DNA from: Cyanophora paradoxa
Lineage: Eukaryota; Glaucocystophyceae; Cyanophorales; Cyanophoraceae
Direction: 5' to 3'
Length of the DNA stretch: 64,000 nucleotides
Assembly: GCA_004431415.1 (NCBI GenBank)
Contig: QPMI01000208.1
Coordinates: 62,001-126,000, forward strand
Below the pieces are notes generated by a model that did not search any database, had not been told where the DNA came from, and saw nothing but the letters and a program-made list of their open reading frames with translations. Numbering within the stretch: the stretch's first letter is position 1; each line of letters opens with the position of its first letter. The position numbers were made by a program, and so were the translations under genes. Positions 45,200 to 54,932 of the stretch are shown here, in pieces.

Positions 45200-45444
45200 T
45201 CAAACTGAACGGAGTTTGCGTCACGCCCCGCCCATTGTTAACTTCTTCCGCCAATGAAATTAGCCCAGCGCAAACTTGAGCTCGAACTTGGCCTCGTACA
45301 CAGTGGCGTACACACGCGGCCACAACGGTCACAGTAACGGTCAGCAGGCCGGCTTGCTAGTCAGCTTCCCTCGGCTAGGCCGGACTAGCTAGCTTCCCGC
45401 CATCGCGCACGCCCGAGCGCGAGCATTCCTGCACGCCGCCGTGC

Positions 45445-47072
45445 ATGAAGCAGTCAAAGCGAAAGGAACCCAGCCTCTGGGATGACGGCTTCGACGAGGC
45501 CCGACGTCGGCACCGCTGGCACGGCAAGCGACCCGACAGCAGCAGCTCGTGGGCCGGCAAGGGCAACATGAAGCGTGTCAACAAGATCACTCAGCAGGCG
45601 CGCAAGGCGAAGGAGCCCAAGCTCCCTGACCTCGACATCCTCAAGGGCGAGCACCCCGCGGCAACGGTCCGCTGCCTGGACACCAGCGGCCGCGCCTACC
45701 ACGTTCGCCTTGGCGACTTCGTCATCTGTTCAGTTAGCTCAGACACCCAGCTGTGTCCAGAACTCAGCGTCGTTCGCCCGAAGCCCTTCCATTTCCCGCG
45801 CCCAGGTGAAACGATTTTGGCGCGAGTCGAGGGCGAGTTCCCAACACAGACGAAGGCGAAGCGCGGCGACTTCAACTACTCCGTCAACGGCGTCATCCTT
45901 CGGCGCTTCGTGCGCCCGGAGGACTCCGATGTGAAGGACTGCGGGCTCGGCAGCGTGATCATCAAGGCAGACGGGGAGCAGGCAGCCGTGGCCATCGCAA
46001 ACCACCTCATCTACTACTCGAACGTGACGGTCCGCCCGCCGCGCCCGCGCCCCGTTCCAGCGTCCGATGCCCGTGCGCGCAGGTTCACGCACCCGCGAAG
46101 GTGGTGGCCGCGGACGAGTACAAAGCCCTCAACCACGCCGATCCCCACATCTACGTCTGTAAGCAAATCATGACGTTCCCGGGCGACGGCTCCTTCCAGT
46201 TCGACGTCGCCCTCGCCTTCAACGCGAGGCTCAAGCGAGTGGCGAAGAAGAAGATGGCGTGCTTCCTCCGGCCGCTGTCGAGGCCGGAGGAGCGCGTGGA
46301 GGCGATTGGCTACCTTCAGGACGCCGCCGCGAACGCCCTCAAGCGCCGGAAGACCGGGACGCAGCTTGTCAACGTCAAGATCCCGGTGGCCGGGCCGGCA
46401 ATGTTGGTCTGCGGCTCTTATGACTCGTTCGAAGTTCTTTTTCCTATCCTCTAACGGTGCGCATCGCAGGAGAACATCGTGGCGCAGGTCGCGCACGTCG
46501 CCACGCCCATCGACCCGAAGACGGGCCAGCCGATCCCGGTTGACAAGCTGCCGGCGGCGAATCGCTTCGTTATCGAGCTTCCGGACCGCGAGACCGCTGC
46601 TGGTGGAAGCCGCTTCCTTTTTCCCGCTCGCTGTTCTTTTTCCGACCTCTTTGCAGCTGTTCTCGGTCCCTCCGGCGTGGCGCAAGCGTCCAAGCGCGTC
46701 TGCAAGCGGGACGCGGACGGGAAGGCGATCCGGAAGCACAGCGAGCACAGCGATCCGGACGCGGACGGGAAGGCGATCCGGAAGGCGAGACGGGGACGGG
46801 AACGGCGCGCGCACACGCTGCTGAAGGTACTCGATCGCTTCAAGGAGCTTGGACGCCATGCGAACCGCATCGGAAACCCGCTTGCAGCCGGTGAGCCTCC
46901 GATAGAGTGCGGCGTCCTCCTCCTCGATGCGAAAGCGGTGCCGCCCGGGCTTGTCCCAGGGGGTGAATCGATCTTCCTCCTCGCCCGTCATCTCGACATC
47001 GCACTTGCGCCGCTTGCACTGCTGCTTGGTGGACGTGGCGGGCTTCTTCGGGGCTGGCTTCTTCGCGGCTGA
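45445..47072 (+). CDS. Spliced antisense gene of unknown function inside the retroelement
   Basis: Plus-strand gene, opposite to the element. ATG 45445 (MKQSKRKEPSLWDDGFDEAR). Exons 45445-46029, 46083-46406, 46470-46602 and 46657-47072 join in phase; introns 46030-46082, 46407-46469 and 46603-46656 have GT-AG ends, and the second has CTAAC before GCATCGCAG, as in host introns. The product would be about 485 residues: a basic N-terminus, then a well-structured middle (YHVRLGDFVICSVSSD, RPGETILARVEGEF, VIIKADGEQAAVAIANHL, MTFPGDGSFQFDVALAFNA), then a less certain C-terminus that overlaps the minus-strand accessory ORF. No family recognised. Antisense introns would survive retrotransposition because they are not removed from the genomic RNA. 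It could be a captured host gene or an element regulator. Confidence 0.6.
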
Positions 47073-47780
47073 GCTGGCAGGCGACGGCGCGACAGAGGGA
47101 TCGTCCATATACCGCTCCATGGCAACGAAGGGATCCTCATATTGCTCGCTCGGTGCCGCCGCGGGCGAAGGCTGGGAGGTCGCCGCCGCTGCCCGCTTGC
47201 GACTCACGCGCTTAGGCATGTCCACGGGGGTCGCTGGCGAGGCCGCTGCCGCCGGCGGCTGCGTGCGTGGAGGCGTGGCCGGCTGATCATGCGAAGGCTG
47301 CGATTGCGAGGGCGCAGCTACTACCCGCTTGCGACGCGGGCGATCAGGCGTGTACACGGGGGTCGCTGATGAGGCAGCTGCGACAGGCGGCGTACACGGC
47401 TGTACAGGCGTACCCCCCCCCAAAGGCGTCCCTGGCGTCTCACAGCAGCCGCTGCCGGGGCTCTGCTCGAGCTCTGAGCGTACTGGCGAGACTTGTGGGG
47501 AGTCGCTCCCGCCCGCCGGCTCCGCCGCGGGAGGCGCCAGCGCGACCGCGGCCGTCGCATGCGCAGCTGGCGCTGCATGCGCAGGCTGAACGACTTGCTC
47601 GCTCAAAGCTGCGTCGCCAAAGTCGTCTGGATTCACGTCCTCGCCGAGGTCGTCCTGGCTGCCGCAGGTGCTGCCGCCAATCTGGCCGTGCCGCGGCCTG
47701 CCATCGCTGGCGCCGCCCAGCCACGCTCTAATGGAACCGAACGCTGAGCCGACCTTGGCAGACAGCACAGAGAGCGGCAT
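46014..47780 (-). CDS. Accessory ORF of the retroelement, unknown function
   Basis: ATG at 47780 (MPLSVLSAKVGSAFGSIRAW). Residues about 110-210 hold two similar blocks (SSATPVYTPDRPRRKR and SPATPVDMPKRVSRKR), likely basic nuclear or nucleic-acid-binding motifs. A structured stretch follows: YEDPFVAMERYMDD, KRRKCDVEMTGEEED, FRIEEEDAALYRRLTGC, MASKLLEAIEYLQQ. Below about 46,800 the frame runs opposite to the antisense gene and is probably only an open shadow; a donor-like GTGTGCGCG follows LQQ. So the real 3' end is uncertain. No recognised family. Confidence 0.45.
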   Translation of the reverse strand: MPLSVLSAKVGSAFGSIRAWLGGASDGRPRHGQIGGSTCGSQDDLGEDVNPDDFGDAALSEQVVQPAHAAPAAHATAAVALAPPAAEPAGGSDSPQVSPVRSELEQSPGSGCCETPGTPLGGGTPVQPCTPPVAAASSATPVYTPDRPRRKRVVAAPSQSQPSHDQPATPPRTQPPAAAASPATPVDMPKRVSRKRAAAATSQPSPAAAPSEQYEDPFVAMERYMDDPSVAPSPASSAAKKPAPKKPATSTKQQCKRRKCDVEMTGEEEDRFTPWDKPGRHRFRIEEEDAALYRRLTGCKRVSDAVRMASKLLEAIEYLQQRVRAPFPSPSRLPDRLPVRVRIAVLAVLPDRLPVRVPLADALGRLRHAGGTENSCKEVGKRTASGKKEAASTSSGLAVRKLDNEAIRRRQLVNRDRLARLRVDGRGDVRDLRHDVLLRCAPLEDRKKNFERVIRAADQHCRPGHRDLDVDKLRPGLPALEGVRGGVLKVANRLHALLRPRQRPEEARHLLLRHSLEPRVEGEGDVELEGAVARERHDLLTDVDVGIGVVEGFVLVRGHHLRGCVNLRARASDAGTGRGRGGRTVTFE

Positions 47781-48089
47781 CTCGATCGCCGAACGCTAAG
47801 CTATAAGCGCTTTTGCTTTTCCCGCGCAAGTCCGTGGCTGGCCGCAATCTAGCTGCAGCTGGCCGTGGCTTGGAAGGGGGGGGAGATGGCTTGGGGGGGA
47901 TATAGAATTTGGTCTAGCCAGCTCGAACTCGAACTCAGCCGGCTGATAGCCGCCGTGACACGGCCGTGTTCAAAATTCAAATTCCATCCATTGTTAAAGC
48001 TCGCGAACTAGCGGGATGTCCAAAAGGTCGCGCCGTTTTCGGCCCGTCGAGGTCCGTCCGGGGCCGTCTGCGACATGCGAAACAGCTCC
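47781..48089. other. Spacer between accessory ORF and Gag-like region
   Basis: 309 bases, less GC-rich, with a GGGGGGGGAGA-type purine run at 47,877-47,902 and no open frame with coding character. It could hold an internal promoter or splice signals for the accessory ORF. Confidence 0.35.
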
Positions 48090-51000
48090 TTACGGGAGGG
48101 CAGCGGTGGGGCGGTTCTTGGCGCTCAGCGCGTGACCGACAGGGACCATCGCCTCCTCGTCCGAGCTGATGCCCTCGGGGTAGATGATGGCCTCAGCCTC
48201 AAGGGCCGTTTTCGGGGCGAAGGCCGCGGTCGGAGTCGACCCTGAGAACCACTCACGGGCGAGGCGTGGCGGGGCTTTGTAGCCCTGCTTGTGCAGCGTG
48301 AGCCCGTAGCGGTTCATGATCGACTGGTGCGCAGCGCGGAGCGCCGGCGACAGCTCGGACGGCTTGACCGTCAGCATGAGGGCCGGGTTCGCCAGCCAGT
48401 TGAAAACTGTGACCGTGGAGCGGGGCCCCAGCTGGTTGAGAAGGCGGCGCGCCCAGGCCGGAGCCTGCTCGCGCTGAGCTGCCGGGGCGGGTTGCTCCTG
48501 TGCCGGCGAGCTAGCGGGCGGGGGCGAGGGCGCCGGGTCCTGGCGCGGCGGGGGGACCGCTGGGGCGGCCCTCTCGACGAGCAGGACGGGCTCTCGGACG
48601 CTGACGCAGGGCGCAGCACTGCGCTCTTCGACTGCGGTGGCGCCCAGGGCTGCGCCGCTCGGGGAAACGTGCAGGTGCGCGGGCAGGTCGCCGTGAACTC
48701 GCGCCGCGCGAATGGGCTCGGCAGTCTCAGCTGCTTTGCGCACCATCCGAACGACTCGCGATCCGGTCGCCTCTGCCTCGCGGGCATGGATTTCGCGAAG
48801 ATCCCGTTGCCGCTCGCGTTCCAGCTGGGTGCGGAACTCACGAGTGACGTCGAGAGTGCGCCGGAGCGACTCGAGCTCGTTGCGAGGGCCCGTCGGAAGG
48901 GTCGACAGGAGGGACGTAACCGTGCCCTCGGGGAGAGTGATCTCCATGGAAATGTTTTGTTTCAGAGCCCGGCTCAGGAGCTCGAGCATTTGACAGCATC
49001 TTCTGTGGGCCTCTTTCCAATTGTCCTGCGGCGCCGCATTGCCGCCCTTCATTCGGCGGTACACGTCGTGCGCGGTGGTCACCCGGCGGTCAACCGTGTA
49101 CACCCAGTTCCGAAGATTCTGGAGTCCGGTGTCTCGCAGGCCCGGGTCACGGCAAGCCGCGCACTCTTGTGCAAAGGCCAGAAGGCCGAGAGTGGCGATG
49201 TTGGCCGCAGGGTCAAAAGAGGAAATCGACGCAGAAGGCCTGGCTTTCTTTTTCTCAGCGGTCTGCGACGTCGGCTGACCGGCCTGGGAGGAGGAGGCGC
49301 TACCCTCCGCAGCGGCAGCGTGCGGCCCCGTCGCACCCTGCTCAGACTGCCCCCCAGGCCCGCTCAGAAAGGGCTGCTTCCCCTTCTCGGCGGCCCGCAA
49401 GCGCTCAAGCTCGGCCCGTTCCGTGGCCGCTAGCGGCTCGGAAGAGCTCTGCGCCGCGGGCGTGGCGGGAGCCGAGCCCCAGCCCCACGCGGGCGCCATC
49501 GCGTACGTGCCGGCCCCGTGGCCGCCGTAGGAAGAGCGCGCTGTGGCCTGGTCCAGCTGGCGCAGCAGCGAGGCACGCAACGTGTCTGTCGTGTACTGCG
49601 CGCGCTTCTTTGCGTCCAGCTGGTGCGTAGCCTCGGCGTACGTCTTTTCCCACAGCGCGGTGTAGGCCTCGCGGGCCGTCGGGTTCTGGTAAACGCGAGA
49701 CGCGTCGCGAACGTGCTCGTCGTACCCGGCCTCTTCGGCGCCCTTGGGCGGCGTCGGTGGGCGGCCCTTTCCCTTCCTGGGGCTGCGGAGACTGTCCCGG
49801 CGGCGGTCGCGCGACCGGGAACGCGATCGTGAGCGCGTTCGGCTGCGCCGGTCCCGCGAGCTGCGGCGCGGGCTGCGGCTCGAACGGTCCCGGGAGGAGC
49901 TGCGCCGGGAGCGCGAGGGGCTCCTGCGGTCGTGGCGGCTTCGCGAGCTGCTCCGGCGGCGCTCAGGGGAGCGGTGCCGGCTGCGACGGTCGTCGCGGTC
50001 GCGGGACCGGCTGCGCCGGGAGTACTTCGATTGGGCCCGGGAGGAGCGGGCCGGCGAGCGCGAGCGGCGCTTTGAGGGTGCCCGTGAGGACTCCCTGTCG
50101 CGTTCACGGGTTGCCGGCGGGGCCGTAGTCTGGCTCGTGCTACTGCGCGGCGAGCGTTGGCCTTCTGTGACCCGAGGCCGATCAGGCGTGCGCCGGGGCG
50201 GCGGCGGGGCCATCGGCGTCTGCTCGCGTGGGGGAGGGGACCGCGGCGGGTGCTGCGGAACAGGCGGTGTGGTCGGGGGAGGCTGCCCGGACTGCCACTG
50301 CCCGGACTGCCACTGCTGTCCTGGCGGTCCGGGGGGCCAGGGCTGGGGGCCGGGCTGCCAGGGCTGACCCTGGAACCCCTGGTTGGGGCCGCCACCCTGG
50401 TAACCTCCGGGACCCTGCCAGCCGCCACGGCCGCGCCAGCCGCCGCCACGCCAGCCGCCACCGCCGCGCCAGCCGCCACGGCCGCGCGAGTCGCCTCCGC
50501 CTCGGCCGCCACGGCCACCATGGCCACCGTGGGGCGCAGCGTGGGGCGGGGTCTGTCCGGCCTGCTGAGGGGCGCTCGAGCTCGAGGCCGCAGCCGGGGC
50601 GACGGCCTGTGCGGCCGCGGGGGCGGGGCCCTCGTTTTCGAGCGGCGTGACGCCCGTCTTTGCATCATCGACTAGTGCCGGCGGGGGAACGAAGTGTGTC
50701 CCCGCCCACGAGGTGCGCACGTCGGCGTCGTAGATCGGCTGGTACGGCGTGCGGACCAGGTGGGCCTCGTCAGGGCTTTGCGCCTTGCCGCGCAGCTTCA
50801 TGACCGGAGCGGCGTTCTTCTGCGTGGTGACGGCGTCCCACATGAGCGCTGGTGAGAGAGCGTCGTTCTCCCATTCCGGGGACTTCAGGGCCTCCCAGTC
50901 GATCTTCGAGTCGCCGACGTGCCCAATCACATGCACGTACTCGGCGTACAGAGTGCGCAGGATTCCCTCGAAGTTCTCTCTCACGCCGAAGGCTGTGCCC

Positions 51001-54000
51001 GTGAACACGAAGCCGTGGGGGAAATTCTCGGGGTGGCTCCAGAGCTCATTGGCGGCTCGAGCGGCCTCGGTGTCGGGGAGCACAGTCGGCTTCCAGGTGC
51101 CGGCGACCTTGGTCACTGGCCAGTGATCCTCCTCGCCAGCCATAGGCGGGGAGGCAAGCTCGAGGCGCTGGTACCCGAGTCCCTGCGGCGTCTGAGCGAG
51201 GTAGTCGCGCAGGGCGCTCGCTACGACGCCCTCGTGCGTCGAGCGGTCCGTCGCCCGCTTCAGGTGGTACTCCAGAACGTCACAGAGCGTCTCGCTCTGT
51301 ACCGCGTTGAGCGGCGCCCGGCCGTCCTTCCGGCGCGGCAGCAGCGGGATCCCGGAGTGCTGGTGGCCCTGGAGAACGGCCAGGAGGATGCGCGAGCAGA
51401 TGGCCAGGCGGCCCTCGTAGTCGGGTACTACTTTACCCTGCTCGTACTTCCAAGCAAGCGTCGGGCGCCCATCGGCGTACGTCGGGCGCGCATCGCGGGT
51501 TCCCTTTTCCTTTTCGGGTTTGGACGGCGGCGGTGTGAGGAAGGCCCTGTGCAGAAATCGCACGAGGCCGTCGGGCACGACGCAGCGGTATGAGTTCAGA
51601 ATGGCGTTTGTGTCCTCGTCGAGCGAGGCCACATTCGCGATGTATCGCTCAACAACCTCGTCGCTGTCCTCGATGACCATCGGCGTGACAGAGAAGTCAT
51701 CGGACCAAGGCTGGCTGCCGAGCGCCTTGCCTGGCGCGTAAGCCTGGAAGCACCGGTGCTGCCACGCGACGGTGAAGCCGGCGAGGGTGCACGCGAGGTC
51801 TTCCTCCACCGGGATCGGGGCCCATGCGAGGGCGGACGAGGTGGCCCCCGCAGACAGCTCGTAGCCAAAGGCGTTGACGAGGGGAGGATGGGCCTTGCTG
51901 CGCTTCGGCGCGCGAGCTAGCTTCCCCATCGTGCCACCCAGCCAGAGCGCTTGGTTGGTTGCCTGGTGCCGAGCATTTGTCTTTGCGTCGGCATCGTGCA
52001 GCTTCCCAAGCACTGCAGTGCCCGCGACGATGCGCGGCGCGTAGGTGCGGACTACTTCGAAGCGCTCACTGTCGCTGCTCTGGGCAGTGCGCTTGTCGCA
52101 GAGCGGGCGGTGGAGATCGAGGATAACGGTCTCGCGCGCGTAACGCGTGCCGAACGGCGACGCGGCAGACTCGACTCGCGTGTCCGCGAGGTTGTTGTTG
52201 AGGACCGCCGTATACGGGGAGGGGTTCATGTCGTCCTGGATATACGGCGGGCTTTCATCGCCGGGGTCATCCACGAAGAAAACGGTGTACAACACGCGCG
52301 CCGTCTGGGCGAGCGCGGAGCTCATGGCGGCGTGCGCCGTTCCCTCATGCGAAATGTCCCACGGGCCTAGGTACGAGGGCACCATGGACTGCGCGGAGCG
52401 CGTGCCGACCGCCAGGTACTGCGCAACGTCCGGGTCGACGCCGCACATGACGTGCGCGAACGCCAGACCCTGGATATCGAACAGCCGGCTCTCCCGCAGG
52501 GGCAGCATCGGCGGGCCTACGGCCGCGAAAAAGTTCGTGATGCCGCGGGCAGCGCTCCCGACTCGCTTCAGGATAGTGGACGCAAACTCGCCCAGGTGCG
52601 TATCGAGGCCATGGATCGCGTCCCCGTAGCTCTCGTCCGTCTCAGTCTCCGAGCGCCACTGCAGCGGGTAGCTGATCGCAGGCAGGGCCGCCCAGTCGAG
52701 GACCGAGCTATCGAAGCAGCCGAGGGGGCGGAAAAACGAGCTCGTCTCAGACAGATACTGCTCGAGCAACGTGTGGTCGTTTAGATACGTCTTTTCCGTG
52801 AGAGAGAACACCGGGCGAGGCTTCCACTTCGGGTGAGGTGCGAAAGCGGCGCCGGCGTGGAGCCGAGCGACCTCGCCCTCCGCGCCCTCGTCGGGGCGGA
52901 GGTCCTCGCCCTCGGGAAGATCGACGAGGAAGGGGTGCAAGGGCGGGTCGGGCTCGTCGGTGTCAGCACCAGCGAGGCGGGCCTCGTCCACCGCGTACGT
53001 CTTCGGGCGACGCAGCATTTTCAAGATGGAGTCGCGCATCGCGGCCCACTCCGCCGTCGCAGCGGTCTCGAAGATGCTGGCCCGCGACGCAAGGCGCAGG
53101 TACTTACGAGCCCACCTCAGCCCCTTCGGCAGCTCCAGGGCTGCTCGGGCCGCCGACGGGGCTTCCGCGGCCGGGGCCTCGTCGAGGAGCAGCGCGTGGG
53201 CCTGCAGAAGGTAGCGCGCGACGCTCGACGGGATGACGACCGCATTCGGGTTGAAGCGATTCTCGTGCACCCAAGCCGGCGTGCGCGGCTGCGGGATGCG
53301 CCAGCGAGCCGTGAGATACCACTCGACATCGTCCTGCGCCCAGTCATGGAGGCTGGTCGGCAGGCCATCGGTCTGAGGAGTGATTTCAGAAACCAGCCCC
53401 AGGCCGAGCATGAGCAGCTCAAGAGCCGCAGCGTTCTCGCGGGCGATCCGAATGGAGCTCGGCGCGCGGCGGGCCGGGAGGCCGGCCAGCGGTACGACGG
53501 CGGGGAGCGGGTTGTCCGCGCGCTCGTACGGCTGCGAGCCGCACTCCTCGATGATGAAATCTTTCAAGTGGGGGACGCGGAGCGTCTCGAGCGTCCCCTT
53601 GACAGCGGACGTTTCAATACCCCAGCGTGCTGCCAGAATTTTGCGCTGGGCAGGCGGCCAATTCTCAAGGCTCTTGCCGCGGTTGTGCGGCGAGACCCTG
53701 GGCACTACGAGGGCTCCGCCAATGACCCCAAGCGCTTCGTACAGGGCGTACTGGGCGGGGTCGTCGGCGTCGGGAGTCCCGGCAGGCTCAGGCTGGGACG
53801 CGGGCTGCGTGGGCTCGCTGGGGCCCTCGCCGCCACCTCCCCCCTCATCGCGCTTCTCCGACATGGGCACATCACCCTCCTTGTCCTTCTGGGGCTCCTG
53901 GCCCTGGGCGCCCTTGCGGCCCCGCCCCTGGCCCCGCCGGCCGCCTCCGCGGCCCTGACCCTTCGCGCCCCCAGCCGCTGCCTGCCGCGGCTTCCCGCCA

Positions 54001-54932
54001 GCTAGTGGGCCAGGCTCGTGCGCAGGGTTGAGGGCGGGCGTCGGCGTCCGCGGAGGCGAGAGGCGGCCGCCGGGCAGGATCGCCGGCTCGGGCGCGGCTG
54101 TCTGCGGCACGAGAGCGGCCGCAGCCTGCAGCGTGAGCCCGATGGCCTTCACGGTGGCCTGGCCGTCGAGAGCGCGGGCGTGCGCCTCGCGATCGAGCTT
54201 CGAGGCGACCGGGGTCGTCGTCGGGCAGCTCGGATCCAAGCGCCACTTCTCTGCGAACGCGATGAGCTGGTCGACCTCCTCGTCGCTCAGACCGCCGCTC
54301 TTCCGCTTGAGGCGGCGGTACAGAAGGATGAGGTGTGCGCGCGAGTGGGGCGGAGTGCCCTCAATGTACTTGATGAGGCGGGCGCTGCCGGCACTCCCCG
54401 TCACAGTCTTAATGTGGACGAGGCTCTTCAGGGTTTCCAAGGGCTCGGTGGGCCCCAGGGGGCTCAAGATCGAGACCTCCTCCGGGATGATAGTGGGCTG
54501 ACGCCCAGCATCCTTGTCGGCATGCAAGGTCAGCTGCGTGCCCCGCGTCGCCGGCCGCACGAGCCCCAGGTACCAGCCCGTCGGGACTGGCGCCTTGGAG
54601 TCGCCAGGGGCCGGCGGGCGGTGACCCAGCAGCGCGTAGAGCCAGGCGGTGCACAGCGGAAGGTCGCGGAGCGCGAGGATGCGCTCGGCGGCGAGGCCCT
54701 CGCCGACCGACATCCGCTCGACGACGCAGGCGTCGCTGAGCCGGCTGTAGTCCGGGGCGCGCCCCTTGCGGTACGCCTCATGGCGCTCGTGGGCGGCCCT
54801 GGCCAGCCAGCCCTCAGTGTCCTTCACCGAGTGGAGCACCTTCGCTGACGGAACTGGCAGCTCGAGCGAGAGCGCCGCGGTCGTGAGCAGGTGCACCGCA
54901 GTCGTGAAGTCAAAGTCCGAGGGGCAGGCACG
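48090..54932 (-). CDS. Giant Gag-like ORF, C-terminal part (RGG box and SR-rich domain)
   Basis: More than 2,200 uninterrupted codons. No known enzyme motif was found. Visible regions in order: helical N-part; a Gly/Arg/Lys-rich patch (about 53,850-54,000; GRGGGRRGQGRGRKG); a large structured-looking middle (about 50,700-53,700) with aromatic-rich segments (FFRPLGCFDSSVLDWAAL, LAWKYEQGKVVPDYEGRL); an RGG/GRG box (about 50,400-50,540; GRGGWRGGGGWRGGG); a Pro-rich linker; an SR-rich domain (about 49,770-50,110; SRSRDRDDRRSRHRS); then helical C-part (about 48,100-49,700; VTREFRTQLERERQRDL). RGG and SR domains are typical of RNA-binding and splicing factors. It lies where gag lies in other LTR elements. 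It joins the ORF upstream by a -1 frame change near 54,930; its ATG at 54,959 is a non-ATG artefact. Confidence 0.7.
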   Translation of the reverse strand, partial: RACPSDFDFTTAVHLLTTAALSLELPVPSAKVLHSVKDTEGWLARAAHERHEAYRKGRAPDYSRLSDACVVERMSVGEGLAAERILALRDLPLCTAWLYALLGHRPPAPGDSKAPVPTGWYLGLVRPATRGTQLTLHADKDAGRQPTIIPEEVSILSPLGPTEPLETLKSLVHIKTVTGSAGSARLIKYIEGTPPHSRAHLILLYRRLKRKSGGLSDEEVDQLIAFAEKWRLDPSCPTTTPVASKLDREAHARALDGQATVKAIGLTLQAAAALVPQTAAPEPAILPGGRLSPPRTPTPALNPAHEPGPLAGGKPRQAAAGGAKGQGRGGGRRGQGRGRKGAQGQEPQKDKEGDVPMSEKRDEGGGGGEGPSEPTQPASQPEPAGTPDADDPAQYALYEALGVIGGALVVPRVSPHNRGKSLENWPPAQRKILAARWGIETSAVKGTLETLRVPHLKDFIIEECGSQPYERADNPLPAVVPLAGLPARRAPSSIRIARENAAALELLMLGLGLVSEITPQTDGLPTSLHDWAQDDVEWYLTARWRIPQPRTPAWVHENRFNPNAVVIPSSVARYLLQAHALLLDEAPAAEAPSAARAALELPKGLRWARKYLRLASRASIFETAATAEWAAMRDSILKMLRRPKTYAVDEARLAGADTDEPDPPLHPFLVDLPEGEDLRPDEGAEGEVARLHAGAAFAPHPKWKPRPVFSLTEKTYLNDHTLLEQYLSETSSFFRPLGCFDSSVLDWAALPAISYPLQWRSETETDESYGDAIHGLDTHLGEFASTILKRVGSAARGITNFFAAVGPPMLPLRESRLFDIQGLAFAHVMCGVDPDVAQYLAVGTRSAQSMVPSYLGPWDISHEGTAHAAMSSALAQTARVLYTVFFVDDPGDESPPYIQDDMNPSPYTAVLNNNLADTRVESAASPFGTRYARETVILDLHRPLCDKRTAQSSDSERFEVVRTYAPRIVAGTAVLGKLHDADAKTNARHQATNQALWLGGTMGKLARAPKRSKAHPPLVNAFGYELSAGATSSALAWAPIPVEEDLACTLAGFTVAWQHRCFQAYAPGKALGSQPWSDDFSVTPMVIEDSDEVVERYIANVASLDEDTNAILNSYRCVVPDGLVRFLHRAFLTPPPSKPEKEKGTRDARPTYADGRPTLAWKYEQGKVVPDYEGRLAICSRILLAVLQGHQHSGIPLLPRRKDGRAPLNAVQSETLCDVLEYHLKRATDRSTHEGVVASALRDYLAQTPQGLGYQRLELASPPMAGEEDHWPVTKVAGTWKPTVLPDTEAARAANELWSHPENFPHGFVFTGTAFGVRENFEGILRTLYAEYVHVIGHVGDSKIDWEALKSPEWENDALSPALMWDAVTTQKNAAPVMKLRGKAQSPDEAHLVRTPYQPIYDADVRTSWAGTHFVPPPALVDDAKTGVTPLENEGPAPAAAQAVAPAAASSSSAPQQAGQTPPHAAPHGGHGGRGGRGGGDSRGRGGWRGGGGWRGGGWRGRGGWQGPGGYQGGGPNQGFQGQPWQPGPQPWPPGPPGQQWQSGQWQSGQPPPTTPPVPQHPPRSPPPREQTPMAPPPPRRTPDRPRVTEGQRSPRSSTSQTTAPPATRERDRESSRAPSKRRSRSPARSSRAQSKYSRRSRSRDRDDRRSRHRSPERRRSSSRSRHDRRSPSRSRRSSSRDRSSRSPRRSSRDRRSRTRSRSRSRSRDRRRDSLRSPRKGKGRPPTPPKGAEEAGYDEHVRDASRVYQNPTAREAYTALWEKTYAEATHQLDAKKRAQYTTDTLRASLLRQLDQATARSSYGGHGAGTYAMAPAWGWGSAPATPAAQSSSEPLAATERAELERLRAAEKGKQPFLSGPGGQSEQGATGPHAAAAEGSASSSQAGQPTSQTAEKKKARPSASISSFDPAANIATLGLLAFAQECAACRDPGLRDTGLQNLRNWVYTVDRRVTTAHDVYRRMKGGNAAPQDNWKEAHRRCCQMLELLSRALKQNISMEITLPEGTVTSLLSTLPTGPRNELESLRRTLDVTREFRTQLERERQRDLREIHAREAEATGSRVVRMVRKAAETAEPIRAARVHGDLPAHLHVSPSGAALGATAVEERSAAPCVSVREPVLLVERAAPAVPPPRQDPAPSPPPASSPAQEQPAPAAQREQAPAWARRLLNQLGPRSTVTVFNWLANPALMLTVKPSELSPALRAAHQSIMNRYGLTLHKQGYKAPPRLAREWFSGSTPTAAFAPKTALEAEAIIYPEGISSDEEAMVPVGHALSAKNRPTAALP

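Noticed and set aside
48291-49433. Plus-strand open frames opposite the Gag-like region (48.3-54.8 kb)
   Set aside because: They are antisense shadows of a GC3-rich sense frame; no phase-consistent introns were found, unlike the antisense gene at 45.4 kb.
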